Below, in pieces: positions 1 to 9,232 of a stretch of 64,000 bases of DNA. This stretch comes from JAHDVS01 sp964370985 (lineage in GTDB: Bacteria; Actinomycetota; Thermoleophilia; Gaiellales; Gaiellaceae). The stretch covers positions 1 through 64,000 of the forward strand of contig CAYJLE010000006.1 in NCBI GenBank assembly GCA_964370985.1. The letters run 5' to 3'. How positions within the stretch are numbered: the stretch's first letter is position 1; every line of letters starts with the position of its first letter. A model generated the notes under the pieces. The model saw nothing but the letters and a program-made list of their open reading frames with translations, was not told where the DNA came from and did not search any database. The position numbers were made by a program, and so were the translations under genes.

Positions 1-173
1 GCGTCTCTCTCCCTCCGCACCGGCGGACGCTGGCCGCCCGCCGGTGCCAAGTGTAAGCCAACCGGTCCCCGGCGGGACGCGTGCGGCCACCCGCGCGCCG
101 CTCTCCTGCGCGGCAGGTATCGTGGAACCAGCCGAAGGCCAGAACGGGCTCAGCCCGCTGGAGGAGACGAGAG

Positions 174-254
174 ATGCACGGACGACGTTGCGTTGCGCTG
201 CGCTGCGGCGGGCTGCTCGCGGGCGCCCGACCGCTATCCCGGGTGACCCCGTGA
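174..254 (+). CDS. putative 26-residue leader ORF ahead of narG
   Basis: A short frame opens with ATG at 174. It is preceded by the purine-rich run GGAGGAGACGAG (160-171), a good ribosome binding site. It encodes 26 residues beginning MHGRRCVALRC and ends at TGA 252-254. That stop overlaps the GTG start of narG (251-253) in the GTGA arrangement used throughout this operon. The peptide resembles no family I know. The site and overlap are seen directly; translational coupling to narG, whose own GTG lacks a clear ribosome binding site, is inferred. A weak -10-like TATCGT lies at 118-123. Confidence 0.4.
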   Translation: MHGRRCVALRCGGLLAGARPLSRVTP

Positions 255-3200
255 CAGACGGGCTGCTCGCGGCCAGGCAGTTCTTCGAGCGCCAGCGCAA
301 CGCGGGGGCCTGGAGCGCGCTGTCCCCCGACGATCGCACCTGGGAGCAGGCGTACCGCAACCGCTGGAGCCACGACCGGGTCGTGCGCTCCACCCACGGG
401 GTCAATTGCACGGGCTCCTGCTCGTGGCGCGTGCATGTAAAGGACGGGATCGTCACCTGGGAGACCCAGGCGGTCGACTACCCGTCGAACGGGCCCGACC
501 TGCCCGAGTACGAGCCGCGCGGGTGCCCCCGCGGTGCGTCGTTCAGCTGGTACCTCTACTCGCCGATCCGCGTGCGCTACCCGTATGTGCGTGGCGTGCT
601 CGCGGAGATGTACCGGGAGGAGCTCGCCCGTGCCGGCGATCCCGTCGAGGCCTGGGCCTCGATCGTCGAGGATCCCGAGAAGGCGCGCCGCTACAAGTCC
701 CAGCGGGGCAAAGGGGGCTTCGTGCGTTCCTCCTGGGACGAGGTCGCCGACCTCGTCGCCGCGGCGCACGTACACACGATCCGCGCGTACGGGCCCGACC
801 GGATCGCCGGCTTCTCGCCGATCCCGGCCATGTCGATGGTCTCCTACTCCGCTGGCACGCGCTTCCTATCCCTGATCGGCGGGGTCTGTCTCTCCTTCTA
901 CGACTGGTACGCGGACCTGCCGCCCGCCTCGCCCCAGATCTGGGGCGACCAGACGGACGTGCCCGAGTCGGCCGACTGGTGGAACGCCGCGTACGTGATC
1001 CTCTGGGGCTCGAACGTCCCCCAGACCCGGACTCCCGACGCCCACTTCCTCGCCGAGGCCCGCTACCGCGGCCAGAAGGTGGTCGTCGTCTCGCCCGACT
1101 ACGCGGGTCACACGAAGTTCGCCGATCACTGGCTCCCTGCCCACGCGGGGACGGACGGCGCCCTCGCGCTGGCGATGGCGCACGTGATCTTCCGGGAGCT
1201 CTACGTCGACCGTGAGGTGCCGTACTTCCGCGACTACGCGAAGCGTACGACCGACCTGCCGTGCCTCGTCACCCTGCGGGAACGCGACGGCGCGTACGTC
1301 GCCGACCGCTTCCTGCGGGCGTCCGACCTCGGCGACACGAGCGAGCACGCCGACTGGAAGACCGTCGTTCTCGACGCGCGAACAGGTGCGCCAGCGGTCC
1401 CGAACGGGTCGATCGGCTTCCGCTGGGGCGAGGAGGGCAAGGGCCGCTGGAATCTCGAGCTCGGCGGGGTCGACCCCGCGCTCGAGCTGCTCGGGCGCCA
1501 CGAGGAGATCGTCCCGCTCGACCTGCCTCGCTTCGACATCGGCGACTCGGAGGGCGGCGGCGTCCACCGGCGCAGCGTTCCGGTGGCGCGCGTCGGCGGG
1601 TTCGTGGTGACCACGGTGTTCGAGTTGCTCGCTGCCCAGCTCGGAGTCCGCCGCAGCGAGGAGCAGACGGGCGAGTGGCCGGAGGGCTACGAGGATCCGA
1701 GGCCGTGCACACCCGCGTGGCAGGAGGCGATCACCGGCGTCGACGCGGGCCGGGCTGTCCGGGTCGCCCGGGAGTTCGCGCGCAGCGCCGAGCGTTCGCG
1801 GGGTCGCTCGATGATCGTGCTCGGAGCCGGCACGAACCACTGGTACCACTCCGACCAGACCTACCGGGCGATCCTCACGCTGGTGCTCCTGTGCGGCTGC
1901 CAGGGCGTCAACGGCGGCGGCTGGGCCCACTACGTCGGCCAGGAGAAGGTGCGCCCGCTGACGGGTCTCACGACGGTCGCGTTCGCGGGCGACTGGGTGC
2001 GTCCGGCACGGCTCCAGGCGACCACTCCGTACTGGTTTCTGGCCAGCGACCAGTGGCGCTACCAGCGCACCAGAGCCGGCGAGTACGCCTCGCCGCTGGG
2101 ACGCGGCACGCTCGACGGCATGCACCTGGCGGACACGTATGCGCTTGCCTCGCGCCTCGGCTGGATGCCCTCGTTCCCGAGCTTCGATCGCAACCCCCTC
2201 GACCTTCCCGAGCAGGCGGAGGCAGCGGGGCTGGATCCCGGGGACTTCGTCGTCCAGGAGCTCCAGGCGGGTCGGCTGCGCTTCGCCGCCGAGGACCCGG
2301 ACGCGCCCGAGAACCACCCCAGGGTTCTCACGCTCTGGCGCGCGAACCTGCTCGGCTCCTCGAGCAAGGGCCACGAGTACTTCCTGCGCCACGTCCTCGG
2401 GGTCGAGGACGCCGCCATCCGCAACGCCGAGGCACCCGAGGAGTTCCGCTCGCGCGACGTCGTGTGGCGCGACGAGGCCCCGGTCGGGAAGCTCGACCTG
2501 TTCACCACGATCGACTTCCGCATGAACGGCTCGGCCCTCTACTCGGATGTCGTCCTGCCGGCGGCGACGTGGTACGAGAAGCACGATCTCTCGAGCACCG
2601 ACCTGCACCCGTTCGTGCACTCCTTCAATGCCGCGGTGCCGCCGCCCTGGGAGGCGCGCACGGACTTCGAGGTCTTCCGGCGCATCGCGGAGTCGTTCTC
2701 GCGGCTGGCGGCCCGCCATCTGGGGGTGCGGCGCGACCTGGTCGCCTCGCCGCTCCTGCACGACACGCCGGACGAGCTCGCCCAGCCGCTCGGCGAGGTG
2801 CGCGACTGGCGGCGTGGCGAGTGCGAGCCGATCCCGGGGCGGACGATGCCGAGGCTGACGGTCGTCGAGCGCGACTACCCCGGCGTGCTCGACCGGTGGC
2901 TCGCGCTCGGGCCGCTCGTCGAGGAGGCCGGGATCACCACCAAGGGGATCACCTGGAGGCCGCTGCCCGAGGTCGAGGAGCTCAGGCTGCGAAACGGCGC
3001 CGTGCGCGGCGGTGCCGCCGACGGGCGCCCGCGGCTCGACCGCGACGTGCACGTCTGCGAGGCGATCCTGGCCCTGTCCGCGGTCACGAACGGGCGGCTG
3101 TCGGTCGAGGGCTTCCGGGCGCTCGAGGAGCGCACCGGCGTGAGGCTCGCCGACATCGCCGAGGAGCACGCGGACACCCGGATCACCTTCGGTGACGTCC

Positions 3201-3901
3201 AGGTGCAGCCGCGCAAGGTGATCGCGTCGCCCGAGTGGTCGGGGCTCGAGTCGCGGGAGCGTCGCTACTCACCATTCACGATCAACGTCGAGCGCTCGGT
3301 GCCGTGGCGCACGCTGACCGGCCGTCAGCAGCTCTACGTCGACCACCAGTGGCTGCTCGAGTACGGCGAGGGCCTGCCGGTCTACCGCCCGCCGATCGAC
3401 GTGATCCGCCACGTGGGCGAGCAGTTCTCCGGCGACCCCGACCGGGCCGAGGTGCACCTGCGCTTCCTGAGCCCGCACTCGAAATGGTCGATCCACTCGG
3501 AGTTCCAGGACAACCTGACCATGCTGACGCTCTTTCGCGGCGGGCCGGTCGTCTGGCTCTCGACCGCCGACGCCGCGTCCGTCGGCGTGGGCGACAACGA
3601 CTGGGTCGAGGTGTTCAACAGAAACGGCGTGATCGCCTGCCGGGCGGTCGTCTCCCACCGGATTCCGACCGGTTCCTGCTTCATGTACCACTCCCAGGAC
3701 CGCCACGTGAACGTCCCGAAGACCGAGCTCTCCGGGACCCGTGGCGGCACCGACAACTCGGTCACCCGGATCTCGATCAAGCCGACGCTGCTCGTCGGCG
3801 GCTACGCGCAGCTCTCCTACGGCTTCAACTACTACGGGCCGACCGGCCCCCAGCGTGACGAGGTCGTCGTCGTCCGCCGTCTCGAGGAGGTGGAGTACTG
3901 A
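251..3901 (+). CDS. narG: respiratory nitrate reductase alpha subunit (copy 1)
   Basis: Catalytic Mo-bisMGD subunit that reduces nitrate to nitrite at the membrane with electrons from NarH/NarI. The GTG start at 251 gives 1216 residues, the usual family length; an upstream in-frame extension of 69 residues is low-complexity and was excluded. The FS0 cluster motif HGVNCTGSC has His49, Cys53 and Cys57, with the fourth Cys in EPRGC. The SFYDWYADLP motif places the molybdenum-ligand Asp at about 218. The C-terminal molydopterin-dinucleotide-binding region is complete. It is the first gene of narGHJI and overlaps narH by one base (TGATG). No twin-arginine signal is visible, so cytoplasmic orientation as in E. 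coli NarG is expected; topology is inferred. Confidence 0.97.
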   Translation: MTDGLLAARQFFERQRNAGAWSALSPDDRTWEQAYRNRWSHDRVVRSTHGVNCTGSCSWRVHVKDGIVTWETQAVDYPSNGPDLPEYEPRGCPRGASFSWYLYSPIRVRYPYVRGVLAEMYREELARAGDPVEAWASIVEDPEKARRYKSQRGKGGFVRSSWDEVADLVAAAHVHTIRAYGPDRIAGFSPIPAMSMVSYSAGTRFLSLIGGVCLSFYDWYADLPPASPQIWGDQTDVPESADWWNAAYVILWGSNVPQTRTPDAHFLAEARYRGQKVVVVSPDYAGHTKFADHWLPAHAGTDGALALAMAHVIFRELYVDREVPYFRDYAKRTTDLPCLVTLRERDGAYVADRFLRASDLGDTSEHADWKTVVLDARTGAPAVPNGSIGFRWGEEGKGRWNLELGGVDPALELLGRHEEIVPLDLPRFDIGDSEGGGVHRRSVPVARVGGFVVTTVFELLAAQLGVRRSEEQTGEWPEGYEDPRPCTPAWQEAITGVDAGRAVRVAREFARSAERSRGRSMIVLGAGTNHWYHSDQTYRAILTLVLLCGCQGVNGGGWAHYVGQEKVRPLTGLTTVAFAGDWVRPARLQATTPYWFLASDQWRYQRTRAGEYASPLGRGTLDGMHLADTYALASRLGWMPSFPSFDRNPLDLPEQAEAAGLDPGDFVVQELQAGRLRFAAEDPDAPENHPRVLTLWRANLLGSSSKGHEYFLRHVLGVEDAAIRNAEAPEEFRSRDVVWRDEAPVGKLDLFTTIDFRMNGSALYSDVVLPAATWYEKHDLSSTDLHPFVHSFNAAVPPPWEARTDFEVFRRIAESFSRLAARHLGVRRDLVASPLLHDTPDELAQPLGEVRDWRRGECEPIPGRTMPRLTVVERDYPGVLDRWLALGPLVEEAGITTKGITWRPLPEVEELRLRNGAVRGGAADGRPRLDRDVHVCEAILALSAVTNGRLSVEGFRALEERTGVRLADIAEEHADTRITFGDVQVQPRKVIASPEWSGLESRERRYSPFTINVERSVPWRTLTGRQQLYVDHQWLLEYGEGLPVYRPPIDVIRHVGEQFSGDPDRAEVHLRFLSPHSKWSIHSEFQDNLTMLTLFRGGPVVWLSTADAASVGVGDNDWVEVFNRNGVIACRAVVSHRIPTGSCFMYHSQDRHVNVPKTELSGTRGGTDNSVTRISIKPTLLVGGYAQLSYGFNYYGPTGPQRDEVVVVRRLEEVEY

Positions 3902-5463
3902 TGCACGTCAAGGCGCAGATGTCGATGGTGATGAACCTCGACAAGTGCATCGGCTGCCACACGTGCAGCGTCACCTGCAAGAACGTGTGGACGAACCGCA
4001 CGGGCGCCGAGTACATGTGGTTCAACGACGTCGAGACGAAGCCGGGCATCGGCTACCCGAAGCGCTGGGAGGACCAGGAGCGCTGGCGCGGCGGCTGGGA
4101 GCTCGACCGGCGCGGCCGGCTGCGCCTCAGGGCTGGCGGTCGCCTGAGGAAGCTCGCGAACCTGTTCGCGAACCCCGACCTGCCCGAGCTCGACGACTAC
4201 TACGAGCCGTGGACGTACGACTACGAGACGCTGACCCGGGCCGGCCCGTCCGAGCACCAACCGGTCGCGCGACCCGAGTCCCAGATCACCGGCCGCCCGC
4301 TCGAGCTCGCCTGGGGGCCGAACTGGGAGGACGACCTCGCGGGCGCACCCGAGCGCGCGCGCGCCGACCCGAACCTGCGCGGGGGGGCCGAGGAGGCCGT
4401 ACGGCTCGAGTACGAGCGTGCGTTCATGTTCTACCTGCCCCGGATCTGCGAGCACTGCCTGAATCCCTCCTGCGTCGCCTCGTGCCCGTCGGGCGCGATG
4501 TACAAGCGCGAGGAGGACGGGATCGTGCTCGTCGACCAGGAGGCGTGTCGGGGCTGGCGGATGTGTGTCTCCGGCTGCCCCTACAAGAAGGTCTACTTCA
4601 ACTGGCACACCGGCAAGGCCGAGAAGTGCACGCTCTGCTACCCGCGCCTCGAGGCGGGGTTGCCGACGGTCTGCTCCGAGACCTGTGTCGGGCGGATCCG
4701 CTACCTCGGGCTCGTGCTCTACGACGCCGACCGGGTGGAGGAGGCGGCCTCGACCCCCGACGAGCGCGACCTCCTCGAGGCCCAGCTCGGGCTGTTCCTG
4801 GACCCCTTCGATCCGGACGTGCAGGCGCTCGCTCGCCGCGACGGGATCCCGGAGGACTGGCTCGATGCAGCCAGGCGCTCGCCCGTCTACCCGCTCGCCG
4901 TGCGCTACCGGGTGGCCTTGCCGCTCCATCCGGAGTACCGCACGCTGCCGATGGTCTGGTACGTGCCGCCGCTCTCGCCGGTGATGAGCATGGTGGAGGG
5001 CGAGGGCTCCGGAGCCGACCCCGACGACGTGTTCCCGGCGATCGACGAGCTCAGGATCCCGGTCAGCTACCTCGCCAACCTGCTCACTGGCGGGGCCGAG
5101 GAGCCGGTGCGGGTCGCGCTGAAGCGCCTCGCGGCCATGCGTGCCCACACGAGGGAACGAAATCTCGGCGGCGAGCCCGATCCCGCGCTCGTCGCGTCCG
5201 TCGGCATGGAGCCGGGCGAGATCGAGGCCATGTTCAGGCTGCTCGCGATCGCGAAGTACGACGAGCGTTACGTGATCCCGCAGGCCCACGCCGAGGTTGC
5301 GGGGCGGCTGGCCGAGCAGCAGGGCTCCTGCGGGCTCGATTTCCCCGGCGGGCCCGGAAGCTGCGGCGTGCAGGAGAAGCGCGCGGACCCGTTCGGAGCA
5401 GCCCCGTTCGGCGACGGTGAGATCGACCTGGTGGGGCTGCTCGAGCGGAGAGGGGGCCGGTGA
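3901..5463 (+). CDS. narH: respiratory nitrate reductase beta (Fe-S) subunit (copy 1)
   Basis: Electron-transfer subunit of 520 residues linking NarI haems to NarG. The first ferredoxin motif CIGCHTCSVTC uses Cys16, 19, 22 and 26. Further cluster motifs are CEHCLNPSCVASC and CTLC. In the motif CRGWRMC a Trp replaces the second Cys, the hallmark of the NarH [3Fe-4S] cluster. The ATG overlaps the narG stop and the last four bases (GTGA) overlap the narJ start, so the four genes are translationally coupled. The C-terminal tail (RLAEQQGSCGLDFPGGPGSC) is copy-specific and is not shared with the second NarH. Confidence 0.97.
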   Translation: MHVKAQMSMVMNLDKCIGCHTCSVTCKNVWTNRTGAEYMWFNDVETKPGIGYPKRWEDQERWRGGWELDRRGRLRLRAGGRLRKLANLFANPDLPELDDYYEPWTYDYETLTRAGPSEHQPVARPESQITGRPLELAWGPNWEDDLAGAPERARADPNLRGGAEEAVRLEYERAFMFYLPRICEHCLNPSCVASCPSGAMYKREEDGIVLVDQEACRGWRMCVSGCPYKKVYFNWHTGKAEKCTLCYPRLEAGLPTVCSETCVGRIRYLGLVLYDADRVEEAASTPDERDLLEAQLGLFLDPFDPDVQALARRDGIPEDWLDAARRSPVYPLAVRYRVALPLHPEYRTLPMVWYVPPLSPVMSMVEGEGSGADPDDVFPAIDELRIPVSYLANLLTGGAEEPVRVALKRLAAMRAHTRERNLGGEPDPALVASVGMEPGEIEAMFRLLAIAKYDERYVIPQAHAEVAGRLAEQQGSCGLDFPGGPGSCGVQEKRADPFGAAPFGDGEIDLVGLLERRGGR

Positions 5464-6080
5464 GCCCCTACAAGCTGCTGTCGCTCCTGCTCCAGTACCC
5501 GACCGCGGAGCTCGTCGCGGCCGGAGACGAGCTGGCCGCCGCCGCCGCGGAGATCGCGGACTCCCGCGCGCGCGAGCGGATCTCGCGCTTCCTCGCCGAT
5601 CGCGGCGGTCGGGCGCTGGGGGAGCTCCAGCGCGAGTACGTCGCCACGTTCGACTTCGAGCGGCGCACGAGCCTGCACCTGACGTACCACACCCACGGGG
5701 ACCGGCGGCAGCGTGGCCTCGAGCTGGTGCGGCTGCGGCGCCGCTGTGTCGATGCCGGACTCGAGCCGTCGGCTGAGGAGCTGCCGGACTATCTGCCGGC
5801 GCTGCTCGAGCTTGCCGCCCTGGCTCCAGACACGGGCGAGGCCGTCCTCGCCGGCCAGCGCGCGCCGCTCGAGCTCGTGCGGGCGAGCCTCCACGAGCGC
5901 GGCAGCCCCTACGCGGGGTTGCTGGACTGCGTCGTCGACCTGTTGCCGCCGCTGACGAGGGCTCAGCGAAGCAGGATCGAACGGCTCGCGGCCGAGGGCC
6001 CTCCGACGGAGCTGGTCGGGCTCGAGCCGTTCGGGGTCGACGTTCGAGCGCCCGCCGGGAGCGGGGGGGCCGCCGGGTGA
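5460..6080 (+). CDS. narJ: nitrate reductase molybdenum cofactor assembly chaperone (copy 1)
   Basis: TorD/NarJ-family chaperone of 206 residues, needed for cofactor insertion into NarG and not part of the mature enzyme. The conserved stretch TFDFERRTSLHLTYHTHGD followed by RRQRG is the NarJ signature. The protein is otherwise helical and rich in Leu, Ala and Glu. The GTG start overlaps the narH stop by four bases, and its own TGA overlaps the narI start in the same way. It is clearly different in sequence from the NarJ of the second operon, so each operon carries its own cognate chaperone. Confidence 0.93.
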   Translation: MSPYKLLSLLLQYPTAELVAAGDELAAAAAEIADSRARERISRFLADRGGRALGELQREYVATFDFERRTSLHLTYHTHGDRRQRGLELVRLRRRCVDAGLEPSAEELPDYLPALLELAALAPDTGEAVLAGQRAPLELVRASLHERGSPYAGLLDCVVDLLPPLTRAQRSRIERLAAEGPPTELVGLEPFGVDVRAPAGSGGAAG

Positions 6081-6805
6081 GTCGGATCGACCTCTTCCTC
6101 TGGATCGCGCTGCCGTACGTCTGCATCGCGGTGTTCGTCGTGGGTCACGTCTGGCGCTACCGTCGCGGCCAGCTCACCTGGACGGCACGGTCGACCCAGC
6201 TGCTCGAGAGCCGCCTACTTCGGATCGGCAGCCCGCTCTTCCACCTCGGCATCGTCGCGGCGGCGGGCGGGCACGTGCTCGGCATCCTCGTCCCGCGAGG
6301 CTGGACGGACGCGATCGGGATCCGCGAGCACGCCTATCACTGGATCGCGGTCGTGGCCGGGATCGCCTCGGGCACCGCGATCGTGCTCGGCCTCGCGATC
6401 CTCCTCTACCGGCGCGCCGCGGTGCCGCGCGTGCGGCGCACGACGACTCGCTCCGACCTCGTGGCGCTGCCGCTGCTCGTGCTCGCGATCGGGGGCGGGA
6501 TGCTCGCGACCGCGTTGGGCACCGCGATCGACGAGTACCCGTACCGCGCGACCGTAAGCCCCTGGTTTCGGGGCATTTTCGGGTTCAACCCGGAGGCGGA
6601 GCTGATGGCCGGGGCCCCGTTCGTGTTCCAGCTCCACGCGGTCTCCGCCTGGCTGCTCCTCGCCGTGTGGCCGTTCAGCCGGCTCGTGCACGCCTGGAGC
6701 CTGCCGCTCGGCTACCTGCGCCGAAGCCACATCCTCTACCGCAGCCGCACACCCAGGGCCGCGCTGGCGCGTAACCGTGCCCTCGCCGGGAGGCGCCGCG
6801 GGTAG
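6077..6805 (+). CDS. narI: respiratory nitrate reductase gamma subunit, cytochrome b (copy 1)
   Basis: Membrane cytochrome b of 242 residues with five hydrophobic segments; it takes electrons from quinol and passes them to NarH. Two haem-ligand pairs are visible with family spacing: FHLGIVAAAGGH (ten apart) and HAVSAWLLLAVWPFSRLVH (18 apart), matching His56/66 and His187/205 of E. coli NarI. The GTG start lies inside the narJ stop. It is the last gene of operon 1, and no hairpin terminator is seen before the next gene. Confidence 0.96.
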   Translation: MSRIDLFLWIALPYVCIAVFVVGHVWRYRRGQLTWTARSTQLLESRLLRIGSPLFHLGIVAAAGGHVLGILVPRGWTDAIGIREHAYHWIAVVAGIASGTAIVLGLAILLYRRAAVPRVRRTTTRSDLVALPLLVLAIGGGMLATALGTAIDEYPYRATVSPWFRGIFGFNPEAELMAGAPFVFQLHAVSAWLLLAVWPFSRLVHAWSLPLGYLRRSHILYRSRTPRAALARNRALAGRRRG

Positions 6806-6856
6806 TCCAACTTGGTCATGCGCCGGCGCGGGCGCGGGCTAGTATCGCCTGCGACG

Positions 6857-7528
6857 ATGCGCAACCCGTTCCGGTCGGAGCGCGACGCGTTCCTCGCCGC
6901 CCTCGCGCTGGCGGCGCTCGCGGCGGTGGCGGTGCTCGTCGGCGGCCTCGCGAGCCGGACGGCCGGCTACGTGATCTTCGCCGCCGGCGTCGGCGCTGCG
7001 GTGGGCGCTCTCGTGGTGCTCGGTCGCAGGGAGCGGCCCGAGCCGCTGCGCGCCGCGGCGGAGGAGGGACCGCATGACCGCGACCGTCGCAGGACGCACC
7101 GGGTGCTCGTGATCGCGAACGAGTCGCTCGAGGGAGACGAGCTGCGCCGGGAGCTGATGACCCGCGTCGAGCTGTGGCCGGAGCTGTTCGTCGTCGCGCC
7201 CGTCCTCACCTCGCGGGCACACCGCTGGACGGACGATGTCGACCGGGAGCGGGAGCAGGCGACGGCCCGGCTCGAGGCAACGCTCGCCTGGGCCACCGCG
7301 CACGGCCTCGCGGCACGTGGCACGGTCGGCGATGCCGACCCCGTGGTCGCCGTCGCCGATGCGCTCCGGCGCTTCGAAGCGGATGAGGTCGTCGTCGCGA
7401 CGCATCCGCCGGGCCGCTCGTCATGGCTCGAGCAACGGGTGGTTGAACGTGTTCGCGCCGAACTCGACGTGCCGGTCGTGCACGTCGTCGTCGACCTCGA
7501 GCGCGACCGGGGCGCCCTGGCTAGATGA
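6857..7528 (+). CDS. membrane-anchored universal-stress-like protein
   Basis: Predicted protein of 223 residues. Two adjacent hydrophobic helices (about residues 12-60) are followed by a basic linker and a soluble alpha/beta domain with the Usp-like strand pattern HRVLVIANESL, FVVAPVL, DEVVVATHPPG and VPVVHVVVD. ATG 6857 was chosen because TAGTAT at 6840-6845 looks like a -10 box; TTG 6812 and ATG 6818 are in-frame alternatives. Usp-like proteins are often found beside actinobacterial nitrate and anoxia genes, so a role in anaerobic stress is an inference from context. The 3' end overlaps the convergent regulator gene by eight bases. Confidence 0.7.
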   Translation: MRNPFRSERDAFLAALALAALAAVAVLVGGLASRTAGYVIFAAGVGAAVGALVVLGRRERPEPLRAAAEEGPHDRDRRRTHRVLVIANESLEGDELRRELMTRVELWPELFVVAPVLTSRAHRWTDDVDREREQATARLEATLAWATAHGLAARGTVGDADPVVAVADALRRFEADEVVVATHPPGRSSWLEQRVVERVRAELDVPVVHVVVDLERDRGALAR

Positions 7529-8156
7529 TGCCGTGGCGGCGGGCCTCGGCCACCGCCTCGAGCTGGGAGTGGCAGCCAAGCCGGCCGAGCGTCGCCCTGA
7601 TGTGGTTGCGCACCGTCGTCTCCGAGAGCCCCAGCCGCCCGGCGATCGACCCCGCCCTGACGCCCTCCGAGAGCAGGCGCAGGATCTCCCGCTGGCGCGC
7701 GGTGAGCGCCGGCACGCCGTTCTCGCCCGCGGGCTCCGGCGCGGGCTGGAGGGCGAGGTCGGGGGCCGGCTGGAGCAGATGCAGCAGCGTGCGCTCGAAG
7801 CCGCTGCCGAGAGCGAGCGTCGACAGCAGGACCCGCCGCCGCCCGCCGGCCGCCGCGATCGAGAGCGTCCACGCGGCGACGGGCTCTCCGGCGCGGGCGC
7901 GCCGCGCCCGCTCGCAGTCGCGACCGCACACGGGGAGGTCGCGGTCGTCGCGGCCGTCGAGGAGCTCGTAGCAGTGCCGCCCGACCGCCCGATCGGGCGG
8001 GATGCCTGTCAGCTCCGCGGCGGCCGCGTTCCAGGACAGGATCCGCAGCTCGTCGTCGACCGCGAGCAACGCGTCACCAGACGAGACCGCTGGGATCGCG
8101 GACGGAAGCGGTGACACCCATTCGTTCCTAATCGCACTAGTCGTGCTAAGAAACAC
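7521..8156 (-). CDS. PAS-LuxR transcriptional regulator with CX14CX3C motif (regulator 1)
   Basis: A 211-residue regulator lying between the two nar operons. Residues about 28-110 form a PAS-like sensor (LLAVDDELRILSWNAAAAEL, then VGRHC). Residues about 150-205 are a LuxR/NarL helix-turn-helix (LTARQREILRLLSEG, LSETTVRNHI). No receiver domain is present, so this is a one-component regulator. Cys62, Cys77 and Cys81 form CX14CX3C, which is exactly repeated in the second regulator of this window; a metal or Fe-S cofactor, or redox switching, is inferred. The GTG start at 8156 is uncertain; GTG near 8117 is an alternative. Transcription is divergent from the cytochrome c gene. Confidence 0.8.
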   Translation of the reverse strand: MFLSTTSAIRNEWVSPLPSAIPAVSSGDALLAVDDELRILSWNAAAAELTGIPPDRAVGRHCYELLDGRDDRDLPVCGRDCERARRARAGEPVAAWTLSIAAAGGRRRVLLSTLALGSGFERTLLHLLQPAPDLALQPAPEPAGENGVPALTARQREILRLLSEGVRAGSIAGRLGLSETTVRNHIRATLGRLGCHSQLEAVAEARRHGII

Positions 8157-8179
8157 TACGGAGCGCGGCTCTCCCGGCC

Positions 8180-8228
8180 TTGACCAAAAGTAATCACCGA
8201 CCTACTGACAAAAACTGATCAGGGAGCG
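8180..8228. promoter_or_regulatory. A+T-rich divergent control region between regulator 1 and the cytochrome c/nar operon 2
   Basis: The 8157-8415 gap holds the least GC-rich DNA of the neighbourhood. A TTGACC -35-like box lies at 8180-8185 and a weak TACTGA sits 17 bases further on. The perfect palindrome CTGATCAG lies at 8215-8222 within GATCAGGGAGCG (8217-8228), nearly repeated upstream of the second regulator at 19356-19368. Operator function is inferred. Confidence 0.45.
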
Positions 8229-8415
8229 CCTCGCGCGTGGCGATAGCGTGCCCTTGCAGGTCGACCGATTCCGGGAGGGAACGCTGTGGGGGAGGACGAG
8301 CAGGGGTACGGGGCCGCGCCGGCGCGTGCAAGCGACCCGCTGGCCGCGCTCGCTCCCGTCCCGCCGCCGCGCGGATTCCGTCTCTCCACACCCGTGCGCA
8401 CAGGAGGTACGCGTC

Positions 8416-9225
8416 TTGGCTAGATCCGTCCGGCGCCCGCTCGCGCTCGTGTTCCTCACGGGCGCCCTGCTCGTCCTCGGCAGCGGGTCCGCGCTCGCCC
8501 AGGCGGACGAGGGCGACGCTCTCTTCCAGGAGAAATGCAGCGGCTGCCACACGATCGGTGGAGGAGCGCTCGTCGGGCCCGACCTCGACGGCGTGATCGA
8601 TCGCCGCGGCGGTGCCGACGCCACGCAGGCGTTCATCGTCGACCCGGCGGGCTCGGCGATGCCGAACCTCGGGATCACGGACGCCCAGGCGGCCGCGCTC
8701 GTCGCGTTCCTCGCGGGCTCCACCACCCCGGCCGAGACCACCCCGGCCGAGACCACCCCGGCCGAGACCGCCCCCGCGGCCGGCTCCGGCGACGCCGACC
8801 GTGGCAAGAACCTCTTCGAGGGCCGCAGCGATTTCGACGGCGGCGGGCCCTCCTGCCTCTCCTGCCACAGCGTGGCCGGAATCGGCGCGCTCGGCGGCGG
8901 GGCCCTCGGCCCCGACCTGACGGGCGCCTACGCGAAGTACAACGGCGAGACGGGTCTCGTCGCCGCTCTGACGACCGTCGCCTTCCCGACCATGCAGCCG
9001 GTCTACACGGGTGCCCCGATCACGGAGCAGGAGGCGCGCGACCTCGCCGCGTTCCTGGCGGATGCGCCCCAGGCGACCCGCCCGGGCGGGTCGGCCTGGA
9101 AGCTGTTCGTCCTCTCGATCGGAGGCGTGGCCGCGTTCGCCGCCTTCGGTCTGCTCGTGTGGCGGAGCCGGCTCGCAGGGGTGCGCCGGTCGCTGCTGCG
9201 TCGTCCCAATCCCCGGCAGAAGTGA
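8416..9225 (+). CDS. membrane-anchored two-haem cytochrome c, NarC-like
   Basis: Secreted c-type cytochrome of 269 residues. A signal sequence (about residues 5-28, ending SALA) precedes two cytochrome c domains with haem motifs CSGCH (41-45) and CLSCH (147-151). They are joined by a Thr-Pro-Ala-Glu repeat linker. A C-terminal membrane helix (about 230-248) is followed by a basic tail. TTG 8416 was chosen for the AGGAGG at 8402-8407; longer frames upstream lack sense. It lies seven bases before narG2. In Thermus the nar operon also begins with a two-haem cytochrome (NarC) that is part of the enzyme; an equivalent electron-donor or assembly role is inferred here. Confidence 0.85.
   Translation: MARSVRRPLALVFLTGALLVLGSGSALAQADEGDALFQEKCSGCHTIGGGALVGPDLDGVIDRRGGADATQAFIVDPAGSAMPNLGITDAQAAALVAFLAGSTTPAETTPAETTPAETAPAAGSGDADRGKNLFEGRSDFDGGGPSCLSCHSVAGIGALGGGALGPDLTGAYAKYNGETGLVAALTTVAFPTMQPVYTGAPITEQEARDLAAFLADAPQATRPGGSAWKLFVLSIGGVAAFAAFGLLVWRSRLAGVRRSLLRRPNPRQK
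8722..8766 (+). repeat. three tandem 15-bp repeats encoding TTPAE
   Basis: ACCACCCCGGCCGAG is repeated three times in perfect register and encodes the flexible linker between the two haem domains. A fourth, degraded copy (TAPAA) follows. Copy number is likely to vary by slippage. Confidence 0.9.
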
Positions 9226-9232
9226 GGATCAC

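Noticed and set aside
866..3169. Very long antisense open frames (here and at 3832-6126, 9020-12739, 22-26 kb and 51.8-54.8 kb)
   Set aside because: They mirror strongly conserved genes on the other strand, have Arg/Pro/Ala-rich low-complexity products, and follow from the high GC content.
8180..8193. TTGACCAAAAGTAA as a second FNR box
   Set aside because: The right half does not match ATCAA; it is better read as a -35-like element.
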